Origin: Fereydounia khargensis
Taxonomy: Eukaryota > Basidiomycota > Ustilaginomycetes > Urocystidales > Fereydouniaceae
Direction: 5' to 3'
NCBI GenBank assembly: GCA_026413255.1
Contig: JAOCZO010000032.1
Coordinates: 50,793-114,792 of the forward strand
DNA length: 64,000 nucleotides
The notes under the pieces were generated by a model, which was given only the letters and a program-made list of their open reading frames with translations, was not told where the DNA came from and did no database searches. This document shows, one piece after another, positions 12,333-23,238 of this stretch; positions within the stretch are counted from its first letter, which is position 1; each line of letters begins with the position of its first letter. A program made the translations under genes and the position numbers.

Positions 12333-13717
12333 ATGTACCAACAACAGGGATATCCGAGTCGCTCACCTCCGCCTTTGCAGCACCCAATTCCAACCCACCC
12401 ACCCTTCCAAGTCCCCGACCCGCCAGTATCTCCCAACCCGGGGCCACGTCAGTCTGGTGATACCGATCCCCATGTCTCTAGTGCCCGTTCTCGCTCCGCA
12501 GCCAGCTCTAGCTTTGTCCAGGGCGGCTACCAGCGCTTCAGCAGTCCTCCTATTCAGTCCACTGGCTCGCAGCCTGGCGGCGCATACGCTCCCAGCTTTG
12601 GTCAGAGCACCGATGCCTATGCACCCTCTCAGCAATCTGGAGCTGGTAACTTTTACTCTGGCCCCGCTTCAGGCGCTGGCGCTCAGTCTGGTCAGTCCCA
12701 GCAGGCAAACTGGGGCGGCTTCCCTGGCTTTGGTGCTGGCGGCTCTGGTATGATGAACGATGCAACAGCCCAGATGGGTGTCCAGTTTGGCCAACACGTT
12801 GCCCAGGTCGGTGGAGAGTACGTCCAGAGAAACTTCAACGCGCTGTTGCCCATGCCGGTCCTCAAGCATTACTTTAACGTATCCAACTCGTACGTTCTGC
12901 ACAAGCTCCGTCTCGTTCTCTTTCCCTGGCGTCACAAGCCTTGGTCTCGAGCACACCGGCAATCCAACAATGGCGGTGCGTACTCTGGCAGTCCTGAGGC
13001 CGGTAATTCAAGCAAGTCCGCGGAAGGCTATCTTCCACCTAGGGACGATGTCAACAGCCCCGACCTCTACATACCTCGTACGTACTCGTGTCCTTCACGT
13101 TCACGTTACTATGCACTGCTCGTCACTGACCTAGCTCTTCTTTGCACGTCTGCCGCCTCTAGTCATGGCATTTGTCACCTACATCCTACTCACTTCCATG
13201 ATCTATGGCCTCGAGTCTCGCTTCCATCCCGAGATTCTTGGTCTGACTGCATCGCGAGCGATGGCAATCATTGTGGTCGAGCTGAGCGCGATCAAGCTGG
13301 GCACATATCTGCTCAACATTCAGGGAGACCACACCATGGTAGACCTGTTGGCTTACTCTGGGTACAAGTTTGTTGGCACTCTTGTCACGCTGCTGTTTGG
13401 TCTACTCAACGTCCGGGGGCTGGTGTACTGGTCTGTGTTCCTCTACACTTCGGCTGCCAATGCATTTTTCCTGGTACGTGTCGTCTTCCCCGTCGCCTTC
13501 ATCTTCCCTTTCCATGTCAACCGTAATACTGACACAGACGCATGCCATATGATAACAGCTCCGCTCGCTGCGGTACGTCATCCTCCCCGATCCGAGTTCG
13601 CCGAGCAGTGTTACCATCACACATGCACAGAGAGCGCGGCGCATCCAGTTCCTATTTGCGATCGCTGTGGCGCAGATCGTGCTCGGCTGGCTTCTCATCC
13701 TCGGCATTTTCCACTAG
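12333..13717 (+). CDS. YIF1: YIF1-family ER-Golgi transport protein (Hrf1 domain)
   Basis: YIF1 binds YIP1 and Rab GTPases on ER and Golgi membranes and is needed for COPII vesicle traffic. Three exons (12333-13077, 13163-13473, 13559-13717) give 404 residues. A Pro/Gln/Ser/Gly-rich N-terminal half is followed by the conserved MGVQFGQHVAQVGGEYVQRN and then LPMPVLKHYFNVSNSYVLHKL. Membrane segments follow, with FVTYILLTSMIYG, LAYSGYKFVGTLVTLLFG and LFAIAVAQIVLGWLLILGIF at the very end. The order and the C-terminal hydrophobic end fit Hrf1/YIF1. The low-complexity N-terminus is longer than in yeast. Confidence 0.93.
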
Positions 13718-13862
13718 TCGGGCGTGCATACGTGGTCTCGTTGGCATGATCAGAATAGTCAGATGGTTAGTTTGTCAAAATCAAATTCTCCACTTTTGCA
13801 TGATAAAACAAGAGGCTGCGAGGGTTGAGAAAAGGAGGTGTGTGTGTGTATGTGTAAGCTGT
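13718..13862. terminator. tail-to-tail 3' region YIF1 / QCR7
   Basis: A 145 bp spacer between convergent genes. It must hold both 3' ends, and a GTGTGTGTGTATGTGT run lies near 13836. No polyadenylation hexamer is evident. Confidence 0.35.
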
Positions 13863-14482
13863 TTAGTGACCCTTCTTGACAGCAACCGTGTCCCAAGCAG
13901 CACGCTCGGCCTGCTCCTTCTCGATCTCCTCAACGAGTGGGGTGAGGTAGCGCTTGTCCTGTAAGGGAGAATAGAGTGAGTGAGTGTGGGCCTCAAAAGT
14001 GAGATTGGCTGGCCGAGTTGAAGGTAGAAGGACATACCTCAGAAATGGGAGTCCACTGCTCCTTGGGGAGCTCACGGTGGAGGACGGAGAGCTGAGAGGC
14101 CTGTCGGAGACGGAAGGCACGGTCGTAGGCCTCACGCTCAGAAAGACGGTTGAGAGCCTGGTAGTGAAGGTGGTGGAGGTTAAAGAACTGTGGAGAGAGA
14201 GAGCGGGAATACAGACGAGGGACATACCTTCTGGACAGTCTCGTTCTCCTCAACAAGAAGGTCGTCGTACTTGAGACCGTGCTGACGGTGGCCAGTAGCG
14301 TTGGCGTACGCGTTGGCGACCGGCTTGAGGAAGCGGAGAAGCACAGGCGACGACTGAACGTACTTGGCAAGCGAGATACCAGCGAGGAACTGTTGATGCG
14401 GCAGTGTGGTGAGTCAGCATGAGCCTGCGGAATGAGAAGAGGCCGAATGCGATGCTGAGGTGTGTGCTATACGTACCGACAT
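13863..14482 (-). CDS. QCR7: cytochrome bc1 complex subunit 7 (14 kDa)
   Basis: Small matrix-side subunit of mitochondrial complex III that supports cytochrome b assembly. Four exons (14482-14477, 14389-14228, 14157-14038, 13958-13863) give 127 residues, matching the family. The first exon encodes only Met-Ser. Family signatures are GLKYDDLLVEEN, ALNRLSEREAYDRAFRLRQA, LPKEQWTPISEDKRYLTPLV and the charged end. As in other fungal Qcr7 proteins there is no cleaved presequence. It shares an upstream region with HEM14, which runs the other way. Confidence 0.96.
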
Positions 14483-14901
14483 GGTGGCGCAGTTGTCGAT
14501 TTGATGGTGTGAAGAGACGATGGCGACGAGAGGAATTACACGTTGGATTTCAAATCAAAGGAGCAGACCAGACCCACTCTGGCAGAGACAGACGCCCAAT
14601 TGCGAGAGCGCGCAACATGTTCTTCCCTCTGACCCGTTCCAATTTCTCTGTTGCGCGCGAGAGAGAGATTGAGATCGTTCCGAATTCAGTCACTCCCCTC
14701 TCGCGTTCGGTCACAGCCTCCGCACTTGCCCGAGAAACGTAGTCAGCATGACTAAGCAGGACCGGCATTTTCTTTTTCAATTCCTTCCCGGCTCGCGTGT
14801 GGGCTGAGCTGAGCGCTGAGCTCCACAATCTGACAGCACAGAGGAACTCTCACTTCTTTCTCCCTACCACAGCAACAATCGGTGTGGAGACCGGTCGAAT
14901 C
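14483..14901. promoter_or_regulatory. divergent promoter QCR7 / HEM14
   Basis: A 419 bp region between two nuclear genes for mitochondrial proteins, read outward in both directions. It could coordinate a respiratory-chain subunit with haem synthesis. No specific binding site was identified. Confidence 0.4.
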
Positions 14902-16797
14902 ATGGTCCTCTCGCCGTCAAGGGCAAGCCTGCTTGCTGCTCGCAGAATCCACACAACATGCCCCCGTGCCGCGACATCCCAGAGTAAGCGCACCGTTGCC
15001 GTCCTTGGTGGAGGAATCTCGGGCCTCACCTCGGCCTACCGCCTCTCCCAGCAACTCCCGCCTTCCAACTACAATGTCCTCCTCCTAGAGTCAAGCCCGC
15101 GTCTTGGCGGCTGGATCCACAGCGAGCGCACATCAGTCCCTCACAGCTCTGATTCCACAGCCCTCATCGAAGCTGGTCCACGCAGCATCCGTCCCACTGG
15201 TCCCACTGCCATGGTCATGCTCGAGCTCCTCTCCTCTCTCGGCCTCATCGATCGTATGCTCAAAGTCCCAAAGACCGCGCCTTCCGCCAAGAACAGGTTC
15301 ATCTACTATCCTGACCGCCTTGCCAAGCTTCCAAACTCTCTCGCCTCTCTTTTCACTGCCATCCTCCAGCTGCCTTTCCTCCGCGCCATCATTCCCCGCG
15401 TTCTACTCGAGCCTCGAGTCCCTTCTCGCTTCGCTCGTCCAGTCTCCGAGTCCAAGTCTGAGAAGGCGCGCCTGCAATCGCGCGAATCACTCGAGGACGA
15501 ATCAGTCGACTCGTTTGTATCTCGCCGATTTGGCCCCTCCCTCGCAGCCAACCTCGTCTCTGCAGTCATTCATGGAATCTATGCTGGTGACTCGAGGAAA
15601 CTCAGCGTTCGCAGTGTACTGCCGTTCCTATGGGAATCCGAGAGGGTCCACGGTAGCGTTCTGAGATCCATGCTCTTGCCCTCTGGGCGCAACAAGAGAT
15701 ACCGCCCCCTGCCAGCCGGAGAGGCGGCACGAAAGCAAGAAATCGAGGACGAGACCAAGGCTCTCCAAGAACGCCTCGGAAATGAACTTGTGACCAGTCT
15801 CAAAGGCGTCAGCGTCTACTCGTTCCCCAATGGTCTACAGGAGATTGTCAGCTCGCTCGAGAAGGCGCTCGATGCAGCGGATAATGTGACTGTCTGCAAG
15901 GGAACTGCTGTCGACTCCATTCTCATCGACGAGAATCATACCATCAGCCTCCGCACTTCGGGTGGAGAAACAATTCCCGTCGATCGCCTAGTGTCCAGCG
16001 TACCAGCAGCAAGGCTTTCCAAGATGCTGCCGGAGCAGACGCTGCCTTACCTCGATCACAATCCATCTGCAAACGTTGGCGTTGTCAACATTGTCATCTC
16101 TCGTCCACCCGGAAGCTCATCCAAACCGCTGCTGCCCGTGCAAGGCTTTGGCTATCTCATCCCGCGCACCACTCCCAACAATCAAGACGGCATCCTAGGC
16201 GTCGTTTTTGACAGCGACTCGCTTCCAACCCAAGACCTTCCAGATCCCTTGGCGAGCGCAGACTCTGCAAATCTCTCTAACCAGCCGATCAAGCTCACCG
16301 TCATGATGGGGGGTTCCCATTGGGAAAAGCTTTCCCCTGATTCACTACCAAGCAAGTCGGAAATGTCTGAGCGTGCTATCCGTGCTGTGTCGAAGCACCT
16401 TTCCATTCCGCGTAGCCTGCTTGAGGATTCCCAGTACACCAAGATCCTTCCCTCCCTCCAACGCGACTGCATTCCTCAATATCTTGTAGGGCATCCCGTC
16501 CGAATGGCCGCTCTCCACCGCGCACTCTCACAGCATCCAAGCCTGTCCGACAAGTTAACGCTCGTTGGTGCTAGCTACACCGGCGTCAGTCTCAACGACT
16601 GCGTGGCGTATGCCACTCAGACTGCCAACAAGCTGGCTGCTGCTGAGCTCAGCAAGGATGTCCACGCGGTTGTCACCGGACTCGAACATTTCCAGCCACC
16701 AATCTCCGAGGCTTCCACCGTAAGCGCGCGATCATCCGCGCTCTCCGGAACCGCGAAGCGCATGGTCGCTTCCACAAGTGCGTGTCATCCTGACTGA
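14902..16797 (+). CDS. HEM14: protoporphyrinogen oxidase
   Basis: FAD enzyme of the mitochondrial inner membrane that oxidises protoporphyrinogen IX to protoporphyrin IX, the step before ferrochelatase. The chosen ATG gives a presequence with RRIHTTCPRA, then the dinucleotide-binding motif VAVLGGGISGLTSAYRL, followed by ESSPRLGGWI and EAGPRSIRPTG. DESVDSFVSRRFG and the late GASYTGVSLNDCVA complete the family pattern. Unspliced it is 632 residues, a little longer than usual because of about 50 residues after the oxidase domain. The last of these coincide in frame with the start of the next gene, so 16778 may be a splice donor. Frames upstream of 14902 are not conserved. Confidence 0.93.
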   Translation: MVLSPSRASLLAARRIHTTCPRAATSQSKRTVAVLGGGISGLTSAYRLSQQLPPSNYNVLLLESSPRLGGWIHSERTSVPHSSDSTALIEAGPRSIRPTGPTAMVMLELLSSLGLIDRMLKVPKTAPSAKNRFIYYPDRLAKLPNSLASLFTAILQLPFLRAIIPRVLLEPRVPSRFARPVSESKSEKARLQSRESLEDESVDSFVSRRFGPSLAANLVSAVIHGIYAGDSRKLSVRSVLPFLWESERVHGSVLRSMLLPSGRNKRYRPLPAGEAARKQEIEDETKALQERLGNELVTSLKGVSVYSFPNGLQEIVSSLEKALDAADNVTVCKGTAVDSILIDENHTISLRTSGGETIPVDRLVSSVPAARLSKMLPEQTLPYLDHNPSANVGVVNIVISRPPGSSSKPLLPVQGFGYLIPRTTPNNQDGILGVVFDSDSLPTQDLPDPLASADSANLSNQPIKLTVMMGGSHWEKLSPDSLPSKSEMSERAIRAVSKHLSIPRSLLEDSQYTKILPSLQRDCIPQYLVGHPVRMAALHRALSQHPSLSDKLTLVGASYTGVSLNDCVAYATQTANKLAAAELSKDVHAVVTGLEHFQPPISEASTVSARSSALSGTAKRMVASTSACHPD

Positions 16798-18426
16798 ACA
16801 TCATCAAGCTAGCTCGCTGACTGACCGTGCTCATCTTTCGTCTCACAGGTGCTCAAGCTGCCCATGTTCGGGCCCTGCACACCAGCGCCAGGCGACGCAA
16901 CCAGGTGGCCGGGTCGGGCAGTAAGCCCAATGCCCCTGATGCAGCTGCCCAGAAGCCGACAAAGCCGCTTGGAAAGATCCTCGCGGACAGCATTCGTGCC
17001 TCTGGCCCAATGCCCGTCTCAACCTACATGCGAACGTGTCTGCTCGACCCTATGCAGGGCTACTATTCGAGCGCCAACGCCGAAGGAGACGAATCCCGCG
17101 AGGTTCTCGGCTCGCGTGGTGACTTTATCACCAGTCCTGAGATCAGTCAGGTATTTGGAGAGGTAAGTGCGCTGTGATTGCCTTTCGTGACAAGCCATTG
17201 ATTGATTGACACCCATTCTGTTGATAGCTTTGCGCTATCTTCTACGTGGCAAGATGGCAAAGCTGCGGCGAGCCCGCACAGACAAGGCTCATTGAGCTTG
17301 GTCCTGGCAAGGGCACGCTGATCGCTGACATGCTTCGAGTGAGTTGACTCCTTTAACCCTAACGCATTGAAGCTCCTTGCTGATCGCGACTCTTCGTGTA
17401 CAGACTTTCGCGACGTTCCCCAAGATGCTCGACACGATCAAGACGATTCACCTGGTCGAGACGTCCGAGGGTCTGATCAAGCTCCAGCTGCAAGCCATCA
17501 GTGATACGCTGCGCAAGGCCGGGAAGAAGCTCGTGCCTGCGGACCAGGCTGAACTGGGACCGGACGAGATTCGTATCGAATGGTTCCCCGGAGCCGCTGA
17601 TGTCCCGCTGGAACCGACTTCATGGACAATGCTAACTGCGCACGAGTTCTTTGATGCGCTTCCCACACACATTTTCCAGAAGACGACGGACGGGTGGCGT
17701 GAGGTGCTCGTTGGTCTCAGCAACAGTGGTACTGCCGAGCAGGCAGCAGTCAAGGTGCTCAAGCCCGGCGAGATCGACAAGCCGGCCGACCCTGATGAGC
17801 TTGGCTTTGTACTCTCGCCTACGCCTACGCCTTGGACGCAACTGCTGGTTGCTAACAACCAGCGCTTCAAGGGGCTGCAGCCTGGCCAGCGAGTGGAAGT
17901 GAGCCCTGAGGTCTGGGCCGTCGCTCGCAGGGTAGGTGAGCTCGTATCCGGGCAAGCAGCAGGTACACGTGACGAGAAGCCCGTGCCGGTCGAGTCGGTC
18001 GGTGGCGCAGGTCTGGTGATTGACTACGGCGGGGACAAGGCCTACGGCTCCTCGTTCCGCGCCTTCCACCGCCACAAACTTGTCGACGTGTTCCACCGTC
18101 CAGGCGAGTCTGACTTGACTGCCAACGTCGACTTCCTCCACCTCAAATCCGCCGTCGCTTCCACAGCCGCTCAGTACGCGGGCCCGCTTGATCAGGCCCA
18201 CTTCCTCACCGCCCTGGGCCTCGCACCTCGCCTCCAGTCTCTTCAGCGCACATCTCCCGACCGCGCTGACGCTATCGCCTCGGCCGCGAACCGTCTCGTT
18301 GACCCATCCGGCATGGGAAGCCAGTACACAGCCATGGCTATCTACTCGCCCGCCTTTGCTAAAAAGGACGACCAGAGCACTCCGGAGCCGCTCCCCTCAC
18401 ACCCCGTGTATCCATTCGAGATGTGA
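16762..18426 (+). CDS. NDUFAF7-like mitochondrial protein arginine methyltransferase (MidA/DUF185)
   Basis: NDUFAF7 dimethylates an arginine of a complex I core subunit and is needed for complex I assembly. Exons 16849-17162, 17228-17338 and 17404-18426 are clear. The first exon (16762-16777) is inferred from GTGCGT/CTCACAG splice signals. The joined N-terminus, with VRALHTSARRR, is a good mitochondrial presequence. Then come PMPVSTYMRTCLLDPMQGYY, GDFITSPEISQVFGE, the SAM-binding ELGPGKGTL, and the region GLVIDYGGDKAYGSSFRAF. The model has 487 residues. The only ATG that fits lies inside the end of HEM14 in the same frame, so the two may be fused or overlapping. Confidence 0.85.
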
Positions 18427-18507
18427 AATGTGAAAATAGACATTGATGTCAAGTGCAAAAGTACATTTAGTACATACATACATGCATCCATTCATTATAC
18501 ACGCCAG
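18427..18507. terminator. 81 bp tail-to-tail spacer
   Basis: Separates the stop codons of the NDUFAF7-like gene and the Zn2Cys6 regulator, with repeated GTACAT and ATACATACATACAT. The 3' untranslated regions of the two transcripts probably overlap. Confidence 0.35.
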
Positions 18508-21500
18508 CTAGCCAGTAAAGTCGAAGGTCACGTTCGACAGATTGCTCAGCAGCTGTGTAGCCGATGAGCGGCGGCTGCGTCCGCCGTGGGGAGTGTTGGT
18601 GCCGCTGATGGGGCCCGGTGTGACGGGTGGCATGCCGCCGTTGCCGTTTGCGATGGCGGTGCTTGCAAAGTCGAAGGCGCCGCCGCCGCCCATGCCAAAC
18701 TTGGATTGGAGGTGCGCATTGGCGTTCTGGTTTACGCCCTGCCCGAGCACGTCGCTCGCGCCGAACAGGTCCTGCATCGACGGCTGTGCAAAGCCTGGCG
18801 GTAGCAGAGAGCCCCAGAAGTCCTCCATGCCACCCATCGCCGTAGACGACTCCCACGTCTCGGGCTCGAGGGTGAACACAGGGTCCAGCGAGGCGTCCAT
18901 GCCTGCCTGTGGCTCCTCATTACCCGCAGCGGGTGCTGCCTCCGCGGTACCGGGAGAGGCGGCACGAGAGTGCACGCGCGAGTTAGGCCCACTCTTTGAC
19001 CCGACTGTTTGCTCAGTTCGCGCTTGCAGGAGCGCCTTGAGGAATGTGGCGTACAGCGCTGGCGTGTGCGTCTCATTGACGGCAATCTCGTCCAGCAGCT
19101 CAACCGTATCCTGGACGAGCTCGATCACGGACTCTTCGTACACGTAGCTCGAAAAGACCGGTCGGATAAGCTTGAGGAGAAATACGCAAGCGTATGCCAG
19201 CGAGACGAACTGTGCATCCGTGGCATATCGCAGCTCTTCGCGGAGATCGTCGCGAGCAACTGTAACGATCGACTTGGCTGCTTCCATGCACTTGGCAAAG
19301 TATTGCGCCCTGTCGAGACCGCCGCCGCGCGGGTGGTCCAGAGACTGCTGCAGACCGAACGAGTTGAGTACTAGCACCGCGTAGTTGAAGCGGAATGGAG
19401 CCTGCTTGACAACGTGGACCATGATTCGCGTGTTATGGTCGAGCTCATCCTCCTCCTCCTCCTTATCAGCTTCTGGAGCAGGCACAGATGCAGGTTCGCC
19501 AGCAGCAGCAGCCTTTGCAGCCTCTCTTCGTCGCTTTTGCCTTTCGCGCTGACGATCCAGATACGCCTGCGCCTGTGGAGGAAGATCCGAGAGTCCGCGC
19601 CACTTCCACAGTTCACGCCACTCTTCGAGCTGCTCGTTGAAGATTGGGAGGACGAGTGAGTAGTCGATCTCCGTGTTGAGGCCAGAGACTGAGGTGGTAG
19701 AAGAGTAGAGGAAGTCCAGTTGTCGTGACTAAAAGGAAAAGAGTTATGTTAGCAGGCATGATAGATTCTCTCACAAGTTGGTTGCCAAAGCTTGTACTCA
19801 CGTGAATGCGATGCAGATCGACCAATGCACTGATACCAATGTCCCAGATGCGACTGAAACGGCTTCCCCAGTTGCGGCAGTTGCGCACGATCCAGTCTTC
19901 GCGGACAGTGTATGGCTTGCCCATTTGCGCGCTGATGCTTCTGTCAACAATGAAGCAAATGTACCATGTTCGTTCGCGGTTTAGAATCTCGCGCTCGCGG
20001 TCGAGTACGGCGGGGTCGTCTGGGCAAGGATTGCCCGAAAAGCTGGCGACGCTCTTGCGATGGAGGTTGAGGTCGGTCGCCATGCGGATCGCAATGCCAC
20101 TGAACAGCCAAGTCTTGTCTTCTTCGAAGCGCTCTGCGGGCTGGTTCCACATGGAGAGAAGGAGGAAGCCCTGGACAATCTCAATGCTCTTGAAACCGCG
20201 ACTCATCACGTCAAAGGCGACCTTCTTGACAAGTGAGAGACACTTTTGGTGAAGGTCAGGCCTGCGAGTGTAGAACTTGGAGGCCACAGTGCAAATGCAG
20301 GTGAAAAGGAAAGGTGAGCGACTGCAGATGAACGTTGGTGTGTGCCAATCGGCGTCGAGAAGGAGTAAATGCTGACAGCAGTTGCTGAAAAAGATGCGGA
20401 ACAGATCGAGTACCTCCTCGGAAGTGACGATGCCCGTAGTCAGCAGCTCTGGAGGCATTTCTCGTTCAATGATGATACGTCGGAGCGGAAGGATGGTCAT
20501 GGGCCCGGGCTTAAAGTAGGTGTCGCTCGCAACACCAAGTGGAACACGCTCCGCTTCGTTTGCGAGCCCAGCCTCTGAGTCTTTCCTCTTTGACAGATTT
20601 TTGCCCGCTGAGCTGGTAGTGCCACTGTTCACAGCCGCACCGGCTGCAGAGGAGGGAGTGCGGTCCTCGTCACCGCCTTCTGCTTTGACGAATTTGGCAG
20701 GGCTTTGACCGCTGACGCTGGCCGATTTGGAGCTTTCGCGGTCCTTGGCGCTGCTACCGGTACTTGATGCACGACCGTGCCTCTTGGCGCGGTGGTTGTT
20801 GTGCAGACTCGCCTCGGCGAGGAGACCAAGAGGGTTAAGCGTGTTGTCTGGCAGCGAATGGAGCCTTGGTGAGCCACGCGAAGTGCGGCTTCGCTCGTAG
20901 GTGTGCGGAGTAGAACGAGGTTCCGGAGAGGGAGGCAACATACTGTTGCGGTGGTGAGGCAATGGCTCGAGGAAGCGCGTCCCATGGGTGGCGGGACTGG
21001 AGGCGCTGCCGTCCTGAGACGAAGCGCTGGCGGGATGTGCTTGGAATGCAGATGGGTTGACTGTCTGACCACCTGGACTGGCGAGATCCTGGGTTCCGGG
21101 AGGATGGAAGCCCTCTGGTCGATGCCAGGAGGATGCAAAACTGTGAGTCTGCCTGAGATGACGCTGCTGCTGCTCTCGCTTCTGCTCCTCAGAGCCGTAC
21201 GTGGGTGATGGACTTCGGGTTACCATACCACCGGTCTGGGCGGCCAAACCAGGGTCTCGAATGCTGCGCAGGACGGTAGCGAGGGTTTGCTCCATCTTCT
21301 TGAGACTCTGTTGCATCGCCTCGGTCTTTTGGTTCCGGCCGCCCTTCTTGCCTCGGTTGCTCTCTTCAAAGATACATTCGTGGTTGCCATGGCGACAGCG
21401 ATTGCAGGGTGGGCCCTTTTCGGCGCCGACGCAGCGCATTTTGAGTCTTCGGCAGTTGGTGCAAGCTTTGGCACCCCTGGTAGGCTTGGGTTTTTTGGCC

Positions 21501-22126
21501 GGAGTCTCGGAGGCGTTGGCACGCTTTGGGTCGTTGGCGCTGTTGCTGTTGCTGGCACCTGCTGAGGGCTTGGAGGCCTTGTCGTCCTGCTGTGATGATG
21601 CGCTACGCTTGCGCTTTGAGCCAGTGGGTTTGGATTCGTCCTTGTCACTGTCTTGGTCGGAAGAGTCGGACGAGTCGCCATCGTCGTCATCATCATCATC
21701 GTCGTCGTCGTCGTTGTCGTCGTCATCGTCATCATCGTCTGGATTGTCGTTGTTGCCCTGGCTCTTGCGGTTGCCACGCCCCTTGTTAGAGTCATCCTTA
21801 CGTCCCTTGTTGGATGCTGACTTGGACGAGTTGGAGCCCTGGCTGGGGTTGGACTGGATTGGGGTGGAACCAAGGCCTGAGGGGTTGACAGGAGACCATG
21901 CTGAGCCGCTGGCATGACGGATGGAAGCGAAGGAAGGAGACTGATAAGCCAAGGAGGCGAGTGGATGTGCATACGGGTTGAGCGGGTTGTGGTGTGGAGG
22001 CGTTTTGGAGCCAGAGACGGTGGAGAGATAGGGATGGGGAACGCCAGGGGCAGAAGAGGTGGGAGCTGCGCCCGAGGCGTCCACGGATCCCTGCCTGGAG
22101 TGAGAATAGCGAGGTGGAGTGTTCAT
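18508..22126 (-). CDS. Zn(II)2Cys6 fungal-specific transcription factor
   Basis: Two exons (22126-19802, 19728-18508) give about 1181 residues. The N-terminus is disordered, with a pure Asp/Asn acidic run at about residues 128-148 and basic GSKRKR. The zinc cluster ACTNCRRLKMRC...CNRCRHGNHEC is near residues 220-250, followed by a linker and GKKGGRN. The middle-homology domain begins around EEVLDLFRIFFSNCCQHLLL and includes FLLLSMWNQPAE and MATDLNLHRKS. A second low-complexity Gly/Asn/Met-rich part ends NVTFDFTG, which may be an activation region. Target genes cannot be inferred. It is not adjacent to an obvious metabolic cluster. The 73 nt intron uses GTGAGT/TTTAG. Confidence 0.92.
21679..21740 (-). 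repeat. GAT/GAC trinucleotide repeat coding a poly-Asp tract
   Basis: A run of (GAT/GAC)n, read on the minus strand, with one Asn codon, inside exon 1 of the Zn2Cys6 regulator. It encodes about 20 nearly uninterrupted Asp residues. Such a tract is a microsatellite and is likely to vary in length between strains. Confidence 0.85.
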
Positions 22127-23238
22127 CTTGCCGTATCACCTTTGCTGCAGTGAAAGACGTTGAGAGAAGGGCGGGGCGCTTTTGACGAGCAGATTTGGGG
22201 TCGACTGGACGGGTTGCTGAGCAGCACGGTAGCCGCAGCTGAGCAAGAAAGGGGTGAGAGGTAAAAAGCAAGCACCAGTCGAGCTACTTTGTGTCCCAGC
22301 AGCCAGAGTGGAGTCGTGCCTCGCCCCCGGTCTCCCCTCTGTTCCAGTCGTGTTCGGAAGTGTGCCGAGCGCGCAGGCTGAGCCGGGTGACCGACAAAGT
22401 GTGTGCGAAACACAAAGCTCCGCAGTCGAACGGATGTACGGCTGAACAGGCGTAGCCGCTGTCAAGGTGCCACCAAAAGAGGGGAGAGGAGAGAGAAGGT
22501 TGCTCTGTGAAGGAAGGACGGGGGGTGTGAGCGAGTGACGGCACCGAGGAGAGAGAGGGAAGAAGGTGAGTAAGGTACGGTCGATGGCTAGGTGGGTGAC
22601 TGCCACGGAAAGGATGTGAGATGGACGGCCGGTCGGGTTTTCGCCCTTCCGCTCCGCTTCTTCTGCCGTTCGGTTCGGATCGTTTTGGGGGGAAGGGCGA
22701 GGCGAGGCCAGCCAGACAGGGCAAGACAAGACACGGCCAGGCAAAAAGAGGGGTTTAGCTGGCGCTCGACACGCACCCGCGCTCCCAAGCCAAACACGGA
22801 AAACGGCTGATGAACGGCCCGGAATGAACCCAACCTAACCCAACCCAACCCAAACCAACCCGACTCGACTCGAACCCGACTCGACTGCCTGCTTGCCTGC
22901 ACGAAAAAAACCCAACCAACCCATCCATCCCCCCACGCGGCGGTTGGCCGGCCGGCCGGCTGAGCCATCACGCCAGCAAAGCCAGTCTTGCCTTGCCGGC
23001 TGACGCGTCAGAGAGACTGCGCCGCGCCGCACAGCCGAGCGAAGAAAGAAAAGGCCTGCCTTCCCTTCCCTTCTCTTCACCCTGCCCTACTTTTCTCGCC
23101 GGTTTTCTCGTTTCGCTTTTCCGGACGAGAAACGTACACACATAGTACAGCACTGAACTTGCTTTGATCCATTGCACACCGACTGGGGAAGTTTCCCCAG
23201 TCGAGAAATGATCAGATTGACATTCAAGGCATAGGTGG
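22127..23238. other. intergenic region with CCAAC and GACTC repeats
   Basis: About 1.1 kb upstream of the regulator and downstream of HBS1. At 22827-22887 there are successive CCAAC-type units, then ACTCG units. Near 22946 there is GGCCGGCCGGCCGGC. No protein-like frame is convincing. It probably includes a long 5' leader with small upstream frames. GGGGAAGTTTCCCC at about 23185 is a near-perfect inverted repeat. Confidence 0.5.
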
